Shown: positions 26,933-36,405, counted from the first letter of the stretch. The stretch is 64,000 nucleotides of DNA from DAIOEK01 sp963708715 (GCA_963708715.1 CAVPSU010000001.1:1178001-1242000); one strand, 5' to 3'. Notes: a model not told the origin generated them from the letters alone. Made by a program: numbers and translations.

Positions 26933-28003
26933 TTAGTCTGCCAGCTTGTGGCGATAGCGGACGTAGAGTCCATAGTCGATCTGAGTCCGGCGGGCGATGT
27001 ATTCCTGGGTTTTGGTGGCCAGGTCGCGTCGTTGCAGGATTTTATCGGTCACGAGGAAGGAGAACGCATCCGAACCCGCGCCTGAACCGAAGGACGTCAT
27101 CAGGATCTTATCACCTGGATTGGCTTCATCCAATATCGCGGTCAGACCGATCATCGCCGCCCCGGCGTAGGTATTGCCGATCATCGGGGAAAGCAGCCCG
27201 GTCTTATTTTGCTCGGGCGTGAACCCCAGCAGGCTGGCTGCTCGTTGAGGGAATTTGGTATTCGGCTGATGGAAGACACAGTACTGATACTCCTGGGCTG
27301 TTCGCCCGAGAGCTTCCATCAGATAGTTGGCTGCCGAAGTGATATGCTTGAAATAGGCTGGCTCGCCGGTAAAACGTTGTCCATGTTCGGGATAACGCTG
27401 ATCCGCCCGGCGCCAGAAATCCGGTGTGTCGGTCACGAACGAGTAAGATCCTTCCATGATTGCCAACGCCTCTTCCGCGGGACCAAGGATGTAAGCGGCG
27501 CCTCCGGCAGCGGCGGTGTATTCCAGTTCATCGCCGGGTCTGCCCTGGGCGGTATCCATACCAATCGCCAGGGTGTAATCTGCCATGTTCGACCCGACCA
27601 TGGCTACCGCAGCGACCATTGCCTCGGTGCCTGCCTTACAGGCGAATTCCCAATCAGCAGCCTGGACAGAAGGAACCGCACCAATGGCTTCCGCCACAAT
27701 CGTGGAAGTAGGCTTGACCGAATACGGATGCGATTCCGATCCCACCCAGACAGCACGTAATTGTTGTGGATCGATCTGCGCCCGTTTGAGTGAGTTGCGG
27801 GCGGCTTCGATGGACATGGTTACTACATCTTCATCCAAGCCGGGGACCGCTTTCTCTTTGACCGGTCCGCCTCGGGGTACGCCAACCCAGATACGTGATA
27901 TTTCAGCATCCGGAATTCGATACTGGGGGATATACGCCCCATACCCAATGATACCTACCGGACGCGCCGGCTTGAGAATGTGAGGATGTTCGTGTTCGGT
28001 CAT
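26933..28003 (-). CDS. Hydroxymethylglutaryl-CoA synthase, archaeal type
   Basis: About 356 residues. The nucleophile Cys122 lies in WEFACKAGTEAM, Glu90 in VGSESHPYSVKPT, and His246 in FHQPNTKFP, so the catalytic triad is intact. It condenses acetoacetyl-CoA with acetyl-CoA to HMG-CoA, the second step of the mevalonate pathway. I start it at the ATG at 28003, which overlaps the reductase stop as ATGA, rather than at an ATG five codons upstream. It is coupled to the reductase and followed closely by the thiolase-fold gene. The sequence is of the archaeal subgroup rather than the Gram-positive MvaS type. Confidence 0.93.
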   Translation of the reverse strand: MTEHEHPHILKPARPVGIIGYGAYIPQYRIPDAEISRIWVGVPRGGPVKEKAVPGLDEDVVTMSIEAARNSLKRAQIDPQQLRAVWVGSESHPYSVKPTSTIVAEAIGAVPSVQAADWEFACKAGTEAMVAAVAMVGSNMADYTLAIGMDTAQGRPGDELEYTAAAGGAAYILGPAEEALAIMEGSYSFVTDTPDFWRRADQRYPEHGQRFTGEPAYFKHITSAANYLMEALGRTAQEYQYCVFHQPNTKFPQRAASLLGFTPEQNKTGLLSPMIGNTYAGAAMIGLTAILDEANPGDKILMTSFGSGAGSDAFSFLVTDKILQRRDLATKTQEYIARRTQIDYGLYVRYRHKLAD

Positions 28004-29280
28004 GTTAATGTACCCCATTCCTTCAGGATCTCCTGTGCCCGATCGATTCGGATCGTTTTTTCCTCGATTAATTGTTGAACCAATTGCTCCACCTGATTCA
28101 TTCTGGCACCAGCAGAAATGGCTACCTGACGGGCGTGCAATCCCATATGCCCGCGTTGGATGCCTTCAGTTGACAGCGCTCGCAATGCTGCCAGATTTTG
28201 GGCTAACCCTACCGAGACAATGATCTCGGTTAGTTCACGAGCTGATTTGACTCCCATCAAGGCAAGAGCAGCTTTTGCCCCCGGATGGACTCTGGTCGCG
28301 CCGCCTACTATCCCAACGGTCATTGGCATTTCCAAACTGCCGATTAGATTTCCCTGGTCGTCTTTCGCCCATATACTCAAACTGGTGTACTGCCCTGAAC
28401 GGGCAGCGTAGGCATGCGCTCCAGCTTCAACCGCCCGCCAATCATTCGCGATTGCCATCACCACCGCATCGATTCCGTTCATGATTCCCTTATTATGGGT
28501 GGCAGCCCGGTACGGATCTGCAGCGGCGAACGCCCAGGCTTCCAGGATACTATCCCGGACCTGCTCTCCACTGTAATTATCGAAAGCCAGTGCCTTAAGT
28601 GGAATCTTGCATGATGCTCGAGCGAGTCGCTGGTCTGCAAGATTAGTGATGATACGTAAATGTACCCTTCCACCTGTTAACTTTTCCACTTCAGGGGACA
28701 TTCGTTCCATGATGGTGTTGACAGCGTTCGCGCCCATCGCGTCGCGCACATCCACTAACCAGTGCAACACCAGGAAAGCGCCAATGGGCGATTCGTGGAT
28801 CTCGCGAATCTGCAAATCGCGCGGTCCGCCGCCAAGTTGTACCAGGATTGGATCAACGGCGGATGCTTTTTCCAGTAAAAAGGCTGCGTTTTGTTTGATA
28901 TTTTGGACGGCTTGAGCCAGATCCTTGATTTCCAGAATCTGCATTTGACCGGTCATGATAGGCTCATCCGCGTGAGCGCTGAATCCGCCACCTGAGCGAG
29001 CGAGTTTCGCCATAAAGGACGCGCCGGCAACCACGGATGGCTCTTCCACGACCATGGGAATGAGTACTTCGCGACCATTTACAATAAAGTTCTGAGCGAT
29101 ACCCATTGGCAGGCTGTAGAGTCCGACCACATTCTCGATCATGGCGTCAGCCTGTTCGATAGTCAAACCATTTGTGCCTTCGAGCGCCAGCATCTGGGAT
29201 GCTGTGAGACCTGCAGATCGTTGAATTTCCGTCTGCCGTTCAGGGATGGTCATTTCGTAGAATCGTTTCTTTTCACTCAT
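28000..29280 (-). CDS. mvaA: Hydroxymethylglutaryl-CoA reductase, class II
   Basis: A 426-residue soluble class II (degradative-type) HMG-CoA reductase. Visible are Glu49 in ENVVG, the DAMGAN motif at 180-185, Lys264 and Asp271 in THNKGIMNGIDAV, and the C-terminal GHMGLHARQVA with the catalytic His. No membrane segment is present. It interconverts HMG-CoA and mevalonate. In this operon, with HMG-CoA synthase, it most likely makes mevalonate for isoprenoids despite the degradative family name. It is the first gene of the operon and overlaps the synthase start by four bases. Confidence 0.93.
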   Translation of the reverse strand: MSEKKRFYEMTIPERQTEIQRSAGLTASQMLALEGTNGLTIEQADAMIENVVGLYSLPMGIAQNFIVNGREVLIPMVVEEPSVVAGASFMAKLARSGGGFSAHADEPIMTGQMQILEIKDLAQAVQNIKQNAAFLLEKASAVDPILVQLGGGPRDLQIREIHESPIGAFLVLHWLVDVRDAMGANAVNTIMERMSPEVEKLTGGRVHLRIITNLADQRLARASCKIPLKALAFDNYSGEQVRDSILEAWAFAAADPYRAATHNKGIMNGIDAVVMAIANDWRAVEAGAHAYAARSGQYTSLSIWAKDDQGNLIGSLEMPMTVGIVGGATRVHPGAKAALALMGVKSARELTEIIVSVGLAQNLAALRALSTEGIQRGHMGLHARQVAISAGARMNQVEQLVQQLIEEKTIRIDRAQEILKEWGTLT

Positions 29281-29309
29281 TGTTTACGACGCACCAATAG
29301 ATTTCTAAT

Positions 29310-29332
29310 ACCCCTGAGCCATACCCAGGGGT
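29310..29332 (-). repeat. Hairpin in the mevalonate operon leader
   Basis: ACCCCTG and CAGGGGT enclose a nine-base loop about 30 bases upstream of the reductase ATG. It could influence mRNA stability or start-site access. No T-run follows. Confidence 0.35.
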
Positions 29333-29423
29333 CGATGCTACTATATCCCCGTGCTACTGGCAAAAGCTATCAGGTTCCTGTTCCGCTCAACGGGAAGAAG
29401 ACCTACCAGTGAACGGGAACCAG

Positions 29424-29457
29424 AAAAAAGCAGGGTCGGGATTAATCCCGACCCTGC
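29424..29457 (-). terminator. Terminator of the repeat-containing secreted protein gene
   Basis: A perfect 28-base palindrome (29430-29457, half-site GCAGGGTCGGGATT) is followed on the minus strand by six T, 36 bases beyond the reconstructed stop at 29493. Confidence 0.85.
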
Positions 29458-29492
29458 CCTAAGTATTGTTACTGATCTCTGACTTTTGACCC

Positions 29493-30237
29493 CTAATTCC
29501 CGAACGGTCCCATGCCACCCATGCGTCCAGTACCCATTGATCCATGGGATTTCATCCAATCTGCCTGAGCCTGGGTAATGGTGCCATTTTTAACTGCCAG
29601 GTCAACCGCTTCCGTTGCGCGCATCCACCATCATCTGGCGGAATTCCACCACGGTCATTCCTTTGTCACTGGCCAGCTGTGCGATAGTTGCACCTGTATC
29701 CAACTTTGTATTCAATTCAGCAACTGACAAACCAAGTTTTCCGGCCAGAACCGTGATCATTTCCTCGTGCATTGGTCCTTCTCCGAAAAAGCCTTCACCC
29801 TTCCCCATGCCGAAACCGCGTCCATCGTCTGTCCGGTTTTTCATCCAATCAGCTTGAGCCTGAGTAATGGTGCCATTTTTCACTGCCAGTCCAACCGCTT
29901 CCGTTCGCGCATCCACCATCATTTGGCGGAATTCATTCACGGTCAAACCTTTTTCGCTGGCAATATCGGCAACGGTGTCGCCAGCATCCAGTCTGGCATT
30001 CAAGGCATCTTCAGTCAAGCCCAATTTTCCGGCGAGGACAGCGATCATCTCGTCATGGAGCAATCCTTCTCCAAAAAGACCATTTCCTGACCGGGGACCG
30101 CGTCCAAGCCCAAGACCATCAGCTGCCACTCCGAACCCTTTGTCAGGGGGTGTATTCCCCTGAGCACCTGCCTGGGATGTACCGAAAGAACCTGCCAATA
30201 CTACCGCTAAAAGTAAACCTGCTATCATTGTTTTCAT
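29493..30237 (-). pseudogene. Secreted protein with two about 90-residue repeats, one frameshift
   Basis: A signal peptide (MKTMIAGLLLAVVLAGSFG) is followed by two tandem repeats. Each runs from MI-VLAGKLGL through A-LASDKGMTV-EFRQMMVDAR to a NGTITQAQADWMK ending. The second repeat stops early because it has one extra base compared with the first at 29616-29620. Correcting it restores TEAVDLAVKNGTITQAQADW and a Met/Gly-rich tail to the TAG at 29493. The repeats resemble DUF2680-like helical modules; the function is unknown. The ATG at 30237 has AAAGGG upstream; an ATG at 30267 is the alternative. The shift may be an error, since the repeat copies give a direct reference. Confidence 0.7.
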
Positions 30238-30389
30238 CTTTTTACCCTTTCGATTAATGATTTTCATAAATCAAATGATAAAAGATGGATGTGTAGGATA
30301 TGTGAATTTCATGTGCAGATAAAGTGGAGATAAGTCTGTTACCCTCACCCTAATAATCTAAGAAACGGGTAAAATTATCCCCACACAGA

Positions 30390-32069
30390 ATGAATAAATT
30401 AACCCGAAAACAATTGGAAGCACGCCTCGTGGCACTGCATCAGGCTAGCCTGGAACTTGTCAAAGAGACTTCTCTCGATACGTTATTGCGGAGAATAGCC
30501 GAATTGGCGTGTGAACAGGTCGATGCCCGCTATGCTGCTGTTGGCGTTATTGATTCACAGGGTGGATTGGAGAGATTCATCCCGGTTGGTATGACGCCGG
30601 ACGAAATCAGCCGAATGGAGCATCCACCAGTAGGTCTCGGGTTGATCGGTCAGTTGTTGCACGCATCCGCCCCTCTCCGACTTGCGGATATTCAATCCTA
30701 CCCAAATTCCATTGGGTTTCCACCGTACCACCCTCAGATGAAATCGTTTTTGGGTGTGCCCATCCGTCTTGGGGATACCTCGCTTGGACAGATCTACCTG
30801 ACGGATAAAATTTCAGCATCCGAGTTTACCGAAGAAGACGAGCAGGTGATCCTGACAATGGCCGCTTACGCTGCGATCGCGATCACAAATGCCCGTCTAT
30901 ATCAGGAACTGAACAACCGCGATAAAGCGCTCACCCGCCGAAATCAGGACCTGGCACTCCTGAATGACCTCGCTTCAACCCTGGCATCATCCCTGGGAAC
31001 GGAAGAGATCTTGAAAACAGCCTTGGATCGTGTGATGGAAAACCCGCAGATCGCTACGGCAGAGATCTTCATCAGCGATGAAAACTCCCACCAGCTTCAA
31101 CTAATGCATCATCTTGGCGAGCTGGATGGTAATCTTTGGATCAGGGATGTATTCGATCCGGGAGAAGGACCAGTTGGTCTGGTCGCAATGAATGGGCAAT
31201 CCATCGTCAGTGAAATTCCCGGTGAGTTCGGTCGTTACCTGAAACCAGATGCGAAATCGATGGATCTGGCACAGTTCGCCTGTTTTTCGCTCACCGGACG
31301 AAGCGGATCACTCGGAGTTCTCTGTCTGGCTACCGTTCCATACAAAACTCTGGATGAGCATGAAATTCAACTCTTCACAGCAATTGCAGCCTGGGTAGGA
31401 ACAGCGATCGAAAACGTTCGATTATATACCCAGGGTCGGCGGATCGCCATTCTGGAGGAACGGGAACGGATCGGGATGGACCTTCATGATGGAGTGATCC
31501 AGTCCATCTACGCGGTCGGTCTGACATTGGAACATGCCCGCCTGTTGATGCCAGATGATCAACTCGCAGCAGAAAAGCGGATCAACCAGGCGATTGATAA
31601 CTTAAATCACACCATCCGGGATATTCGTGCCTACATTTTGGATTTACGCCCGCGGCAGATGAATGAAGAGAATCTGCTGGACGGGATCAAACGATTGATC
31701 GTTGAATTTAAAACCAATACCATGATCGATACCACATTGGTTGGACTGGAAGATGGTTATCACGCTCTCCCACAAACCCACGCTCTGGCGCTTTTTCATA
31801 TCTGCCAGGAAGCGTTGGCAAATATTGCCAAGCATGCCCACGCCAGCGAGGTAAAAGTCTCGCTCTGGAAATCGGCAGACCGTCTACTGATGGAGGTTCA
31901 TGATAATGGATCTGGTTTCGATCAAAGTCGGACCGCACTGACCCTCGGACATGGGCTCGCCAATATGAATACCCGGGTGCGAAATGTCGGCGGTGAGGTT
32001 GAGATCAGTTCAGAACCAGGCGATGGCACCACCATCCTGGCCTGGATCCCATATAAAGATTCCCATTGA
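30390..32069 (+). CDS. Two-GAF sensor histidine kinase, NarL-type (HisKA_3)
   Basis: A soluble 559-residue kinase. GAF domains lie at about 25-170 and 200-345. The HisKA_3 dimerisation helix has phospho-acceptor His366 in ERIGMDLHDGVIQSIYAVG. The HATPase_c domain has VHDNGSGF and GHGLANM (about 440-557). There are no membrane segments or Cys ligands that would indicate an oxygen or metal sensor, so the signal is cytosolic and unknown. HisKA_3 kinases normally partner LuxR-type response regulators, but none is encoded nearby. It is the first of five closely packed plus-strand genes. The ribosome-binding site is weak. Confidence 0.9.
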   Translation: MNKLTRKQLEARLVALHQASLELVKETSLDTLLRRIAELACEQVDARYAAVGVIDSQGGLERFIPVGMTPDEISRMEHPPVGLGLIGQLLHASAPLRLADIQSYPNSIGFPPYHPQMKSFLGVPIRLGDTSLGQIYLTDKISASEFTEEDEQVILTMAAYAAIAITNARLYQELNNRDKALTRRNQDLALLNDLASTLASSLGTEEILKTALDRVMENPQIATAEIFISDENSHQLQLMHHLGELDGNLWIRDVFDPGEGPVGLVAMNGQSIVSEIPGEFGRYLKPDAKSMDLAQFACFSLTGRSGSLGVLCLATVPYKTLDEHEIQLFTAIAAWVGTAIENVRLYTQGRRIAILEERERIGMDLHDGVIQSIYAVGLTLEHARLLMPDDQLAAEKRINQAIDNLNHTIRDIRAYILDLRPRQMNEENLLDGIKRLIVEFKTNTMIDTTLVGLEDGYHALPQTHALALFHICQEALANIAKHAHASEVKVSLWKSADRLLMEVHDNGSGFDQSRTALTLGHGLANMNTRVRNVGGEVEISSEPGDGTTILAWIPYKDSH

Positions 32070-32072
32070 TCC

Positions 32073-32774
32073 ATGACTGCTCCTCTCACACCTGAAACGC
32101 GTGCCCAATTTGTGCGGCGTGAATTTACAGAGATCGCGAACCGCTATGAGTTGATGAACCAGATCATGACGTTTGGTTCGGTCAATCGCTGGCGAAAAAA
32201 AGCGATCCTCCGGCTGCAGATCCTGCCTGGACAGATCGTTTTGGATCTAGGTGCAGGCGGTGGACAGCTCACGGAACTGGTTCAGCGTGCCCACCCGGAC
32301 TGCAGAATTTACCCGTCCGATTTCACCCTGGGGATGATGAGGGTAGGTCAGCCAACTGGTATGCCTTTTGCCGCTGTGGATGCACTGGACTTGCCATATT
32401 CTGCTAAATCAGTTGACCGGATCATCTGCGCATTCCTATTGCGTAATCTGGAAGACTATCGTCCGGCATTAAAAGAGATTTTCAGGGTACTGAAACCTGG
32501 CGGACGGTTTGTCAGTCTGGATACCACTCCACCTTCCAACCTCCTTCTGCGTCCTTTCATTCGGCTGTATATGCGGGTTGCCATACCCATCATCGGTTCG
32601 CTGGTCACCGGTCGTTTTGGGGCATACAATTATCTTATCCGCTCGTCGGAACGATTTACCCGGGCTGAAAAATTAACCGAAGAATTAAATGAGACGGGGT
32701 TTTCATCCACCGGATTTCAAAAGCTGATGTTCGGCACTGCCGCCATCCATTGGGCAACCAAAGAGATACAATGA
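32073..32774 (+). CDS. UbiE/MenG-like class I methyltransferase
   Basis: A 233-residue SAM methyltransferase. It starts with the UbiE-type VRREFTEIANRYELMNQIMT, has motif I VLDLGAGGGQL, and the post-motif FRVLKPGGRFVSLDT. This pattern fits demethylmenaquinone methyltransferase, the last step of menaquinone synthesis. More distant small-molecule methyltransferases share it, and no other men gene is nearby. It starts three bases after the kinase stop and overlaps the YbaK gene by four bases. Confidence 0.82.
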   Translation: MTAPLTPETRAQFVRREFTEIANRYELMNQIMTFGSVNRWRKKAILRLQILPGQIVLDLGAGGGQLTELVQRAHPDCRIYPSDFTLGMMRVGQPTGMPFAAVDALDLPYSAKSVDRIICAFLLRNLEDYRPALKEIFRVLKPGGRFVSLDTTPPSNLLLRPFIRLYMRVAIPIIGSLVTGRFGAYNYLIRSSERFTRAEKLTEELNETGFSSTGFQKLMFGTAAIHWATKEIQ

Positions 32775-33277
32775 CCGAAACCAATTTGAGCGCCAGCGCA
32801 CAACGAGTTCAAAATGCCCTGTTACACCACGGATTACCCTGTCAGGTGGTTGAACTACCCGGCTCCACCCGCACGGCACCTGAAGCTGCCCAGGCGGTCG
32901 GTTGCACAGTCGGGCAAATTGTCAAATCATTGGTCTTCCGGACTAAACATTCCCTCAAACCAATATTGATCCTGGCGAGCGGGAGCAACCGGGTGGATGA
33001 AAAGATAGTGGATGCTGTGATCGGTGAGCCGATCGAACGGGCAGACCCGGATTTCGTACGGGAACAGACCGGTTTCGCCATTGGTGGCATTCCACCCATC
33101 GGACATGCTACTCCACTGACTACCCTGATAGATGAGGATCTACTTCAATATAAAGAGGTCTGGGCTGCAGCCGGGACTCCGCATGCCGTGTTTCCAATCG
33201 ATCCGAAGGAATTGGAACGAATTACGAATGGGAAAGTTTTATCCATTCGTCCATCGACAAGGGTAACCAGCGCATGA
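32771..33277 (+). CDS. YbaK/EbsC family aminoacyl-tRNA deacylase
   Basis: About 168 residues of the YbaK/ProX fold, including TAPEAAQAVGCTVGQIVKSL with the conserved Lys, the ILASGSNRVD strand and the GIPPIGH loop. The family hydrolyses mischarged Cys-tRNA(Pro) or Ala-tRNA(Pro) in trans. The ATG at 32771 overlaps the methyltransferase stop as ATGA and its own stop overlaps the next start as ATGA. The three genes are therefore translationally coupled. Confidence 0.88.
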   Translation: MTETNLSASAQRVQNALLHHGLPCQVVELPGSTRTAPEAAQAVGCTVGQIVKSLVFRTKHSLKPILILASGSNRVDEKIVDAVIGEPIERADPDFVREQTGFAIGGIPPIGHATPLTTLIDEDLLQYKEVWAAAGTPHAVFPIDPKELERITNGKVLSIRPSTRVTSA

Positions 33278-34017
33278 CTTATCCCCATGATCTGGAAAAA
33301 GCCGCCCTTCGGGGGGAACCATCTTATATCTGGCGCGATGGACAGCAGCGCCGATTGGAGATGATTCTTCAAGCAGCCGCTGAACGCATTCATGGAATGA
33401 TCATGGAAGATGGCTGTGGCGTGGGGCAGTACATGCATCATCTGGCTCCGATCGCAGGAAAGATCACCGGACTTGATTTTGATTACGATCGTGTTAAAGA
33501 TACGCATGCGCTCGGGTTGAAGGCTATCAATGCAGCCGGCGAGTTCCTCCCTTATTCTGCCAATACTTTTGACCTGGTCATCAGTAATGAAGTCATCGAA
33601 CACGTGATGGACGATCGCATGGCAGTTTCAGAAATGATCCGGGTGCTGAAACCGGGTGGACGGCTGGTTTTATTCTGCCCGAACATAGGCTACCCATTCG
33701 AAACGCATGGAATATATTGGAGGGGCAGGTATCAGTTTGGAAATAAACTGTTCGTGAATTACCTGCCAAAATCCTGGCGGAACAAACTGGCTCCCCATGT
33801 CAGGGTGTATTCAATTGCAGACCTGAATAAATTATTTGATTGTCAACCCGTTCATTTTGTAAAACGTACTCTCATTTATGGCGGGTATGATAATTTTATT
33901 GCCCGTCTCGGTGGAGTGGGGAAAGCAATCCGGGCGGTGATGCAATCCCTGGAGCATACACCAATGCGCTGGTTTGGCTTGAGCCACTTCTGGGTTGTTG
34001 AAAAGGTCGGGGAATAA
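33274..34017 (+). CDS. Class I SAM-dependent methyltransferase
   Basis: A 247-residue methyltransferase. Motif I is MEDGCGVGQYMHHLA, the acidic loop TGLDFDYDR, then FDLVISNEVIEHVMDD and MIRVLKPGGRLVLFCPNIGY. This is the methyltransf_11 pattern used on lipids, sugars and small metabolites; the substrate is not readable. A C-terminal region of about 90 residues after the Rossmann core contains aromatic-rich segments that may bind a membrane lipid. It overlaps YbaK by four bases and precedes the HEAT/TPR gene by three. Confidence 0.85.
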   Translation: MTYPHDLEKAALRGEPSYIWRDGQQRRLEMILQAAAERIHGMIMEDGCGVGQYMHHLAPIAGKITGLDFDYDRVKDTHALGLKAINAAGEFLPYSANTFDLVISNEVIEHVMDDRMAVSEMIRVLKPGGRLVLFCPNIGYPFETHGIYWRGRYQFGNKLFVNYLPKSWRNKLAPHVRVYSIADLNKLFDCQPVHFVKRTLIYGGYDNFIARLGGVGKAIRAVMQSLEHTPMRWFGLSHFWVVEKVGE

Positions 34018-34020
34018 ACA

Positions 34021-34993
34021 ATGGCCTGGTTCGGAAAACTCGATCTGGATGAGCTGTTTTCCCGGGCGGATATTCAGGGCTTGTACCGGGTACTGATCGA
34101 TGGCAGTGAAGCGGATCAAATATCAGCGTCCGGTATGCTCATCCAACTGGGAGTTCAGCGGGGGTTCGACCACCTGGTCGAAATGCTTGGTTCAGGGAGT
34201 TCATCTGCGCGGGCGGCAGTAGCGGAAACCTTCGGGGAATTGAAGGATGCCCGCGCGGTGGATACGCTGGCCGCCATGCTGGAAGATCCCTCCAAGACCG
34301 TGAAGGAAGCTGCCCGCCAGGCTCTTGTGGATATCGATACAGTGGAAGCCCAACAGGCTCTGGTTGAATGGGAATCAGACCGCATGGAAATGGAATCCGA
34401 TGTGGAAGTGCAGACATTTGCCTACGATCCCATCATGGGCTCCAACCGTCTTCCCGGTGAACGAAAAGCACTCAATCCTGATGAAAGGCAGTCGGCTGCC
34501 CGCGAAGAGTTCGTTCTCGCCAATTCGTACCAGGAAGAAGGAAGAACTCAGGAAGCGTTGACTGCCTGTGATAAAGTGCTGGCGGTGGATCCAACCTGGG
34601 CGGACGCGTTCAACTTGCGGGGAATCTTCCACGAGGAATTGAAACAACCCTTACCTGGCGTTGAATGATTATCGCAAGGCTTATTTGTATGATCCAACCC
34701 TGGGGGAAGCAAGGACGAATCTGGATGATCTGATCCACGAGCTGGATCTCAAGAGCGTAATCGTGAGCGAATGGGTGGATCAGACCCAATCATCCACATG
34801 GGAAGAACGTCAGGCAGCCTATATCGCTCTCAGTTTCAGCGACCATCCGGTGGCTTTTCTTACACTGGTAAAGGGTCTGGATGATGAGGACGTGGAAGTG
34901 ATCACCGCGGTCATCGAGGCGTTGGAAGGGATGGATGATCCGCAGGCGAGACAGGCATTGGAAGAATACTATCGGAGGATGGAGGCGATTTAG
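34021..34993 (+). pseudogene. HEAT-repeat / TPR protein, split by one frameshift
   Basis: The first 215 codons encode HEAT-like repeats (about 45-120: ARAAVAETFGELKDARAVDT) and TPR-like helices (ANSYQEEGRTQEALTACDKV). The frame then breaks at CCCTTACC near 34649-34653. Removing one base gives KQP-YLALNDYRKAYLYDPT and a continuous TPR plus a second HEAT segment (LSFSDHPVAFLTLVKGLDDE), about 323 residues in all. Such scaffolds mediate protein-protein contacts. The single-base defect is at a short homopolymer, so an error is plausible. Confidence 0.75.
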
Positions 34994-35000
34994 TTTTAGA

Positions 35001-35027
35001 CCACGAAAAACACGAATGCCACGAAAA
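35001..35027. repeat. Short CACGAA direct repeats
   Basis: Three CACGAA-type repeats (CCACGAA, CACGAA, CCACGAA) spaced 8-9 bases apart lie between the HEAT/TPR gene and the end of the GxxExxY pseudogene. I recall similar CACGAA arrays near GxxExxY genes in other bacteria, though I cannot verify this here. Confidence 0.5.
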
Positions 35028-35089
35028 TTATAAATTTACGTTCCACAAGAGGATTATTCTAAAGGTCCACAATAAACTTATAACGTTTC

Positions 35090-35509
35090 TCACAGAACTA
35101 TTCGTTCCACTTTTGCCTTTGGATAATGTCCAAAATTCACAAGTATGCCCAGGCGATATCCCGTTGCTTTTAGATAATTGAATACTTGTGCTCTGTGTTC
35201 CTAGCCCAGCTCTTTTACTGCTTTGATTTCCAGAATAATCTTATCAAAACAAGTAAAATCTGGCTTATATTTTTGAATCAACAGTATTTCTTTATACATC
35301 AAAGTCAAATCTGGCTGTGCTTAATAATGAATCTGCCGCTTAATAAATTCCTGTCATAAACATTCTTGATAAACAGCCTCCAGAAATCCAAAGCCAATTA
35401 TTCGATAGACTTCAAACAAGGCTCCTTGGATCATATACCTTTCTTCGGAATAGATAATCTTCCCATTCGATTCTGTATGTTCTAGTGTTTCGAGTGGATC
35501 GTGATTCAT
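35090..35509 (-). pseudogene. GxxExxY family protein with three in-frame stops
   Basis: One frame from the ATG at 35509 to the TGA at 35090 reads as a GxxExxY protein: MIQGALFEVYRIIGFGFLEA, KYKPDFTCFDKIILEIKAVK, and RLGILVNFGHYPKAKVERIV. It is interrupted by TGA, TAA and TAG after VYQECL, QIHY and KELG. No frameshift is present. Three different stop codons in one short gene make read error or recoding unlikely, so this is a true pseudogene. GxxExxY proteins are small and of unknown function, often encoded beside repeat DNA. It begins one base after the methyltransferase stop. Confidence 0.85.
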
Positions 35510-35510
35510 C

Positions 35511-36395
35511 CTACCCAACCCTGAAGTCGTAAATCCCATCTACAAACGAGTAGGTGTGGTGACACTGGTTGCAGATGACCGCTTCGCCGGCATCGATCAG
35601 GCTGGCAGATCCGCAATCGGGGCATTGGAAAAACCCTTCCGGGGCGGGCTTTTCACGAGTAGCGATGTTCTTTACAAACACGCTCGGCGTGAGCTGCCAC
35701 AGATTTCCGGTGAGGCTGAACAGTGCATCCAACGCCACGAGCAGCTTGAGCGGGATCAATTTTTTAAACACGCCCGCTCGTAAATGGGAAACGGTCAGGA
35801 TGCGTTCGATGGAAAAACCCAGATCCTTTAGCCAGCGCTGAACCGTTCCGGGATGGAAATCGAAATTCAGCTCCACAAATTCGACCGGCTCTGGGGTGAA
35901 TGGGCTCCATTTTTGTTTTCCGAACATCCAGCGTGCGATGGCTTTCAGGTTTAGTTTGCTGGCGAATTCCAAGATAAAGGTGCCATCTGTCTGCATCACC
36001 CGCTCCACCTGTTTCAACGCCAGGGGGGCATCCTGCATGTGATGCAGCGCGCGGATCATAGTCGCGCCGTCGAACAACCCATCCACAAACGGCAGGTGAT
36101 AAATATCGGCTGCCACGTAAGTGTAGCGATCACTTTTCCCCAGCCGGCTTTTGGCCTGCTCCAGTTGGGTACGGGAGTAATCGAGGACCACAATTTTTTC
36201 ATAGGCGGCATAGCGGGGAGTGTTGCGCCCGGCGCCGGCGCCCAATTCGAGCATCAATTTGCCGGATCCAGGCAGCATCCGCCGAAGAGCGACTGCCTCG
36301 GCAGCGTCTTCATACGCACGATCTCCCTGATCCCAAAAACTGGTCTGGTAATCAGATCCTTCATAACTGCAAACGGGAGGGGTGGAATTGGTCAT
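35511..36395 (-). CDS. SAM methyltransferase with C-terminal Trm112-like zinc ribbon
   Basis: Residues about 40-160 form a class I methyltransferase (KLMLELGAGAGRNTPRYAAY; LFDGATMIRALHHM). The last 40 residues add a Trm112p-like zinc ribbon (CPDCGSASLIDAGEAVIC with a downstream CNQC pair, ending SFVDGIYDFRVG). Trm112-type domains usually activate partner methyltransferases in trans, so here the helper is fused to the enzyme. The start lies about a dozen bases after the SRP RNA gene and has no clear Shine-Dalgarno, so it may be read from the same transcript. The substrate is unknown. Confidence 0.82.
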   Translation of the reverse strand: MTNSTPPVCSYEGSDYQTSFWDQGDRAYEDAAEAVALRRMLPGSGKLMLELGAGAGRNTPRYAAYEKIVVLDYSRTQLEQAKSRLGKSDRYTYVAADIYHLPFVDGLFDGATMIRALHHMQDAPLALKQVERVMQTDGTFILEFASKLNLKAIARWMFGKQKWSPFTPEPVEFVELNFDFHPGTVQRWLKDLGFSIERILTVSHLRAGVFKKLIPLKLLVALDALFSLTGNLWQLTPSVFVKNIATREKPAPEGFFQCPDCGSASLIDAGEAVICNQCHHTYSFVDGIYDFRVG

Positions 36396-36405
36396 AGGTG
36401 AAAAA

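Noticed and set aside
35001..35027. The CACGAA repeats as the start of a CRISPR array.
   Set aside because: Units are only 8-9 bases apart, with no spacers or cas genes.
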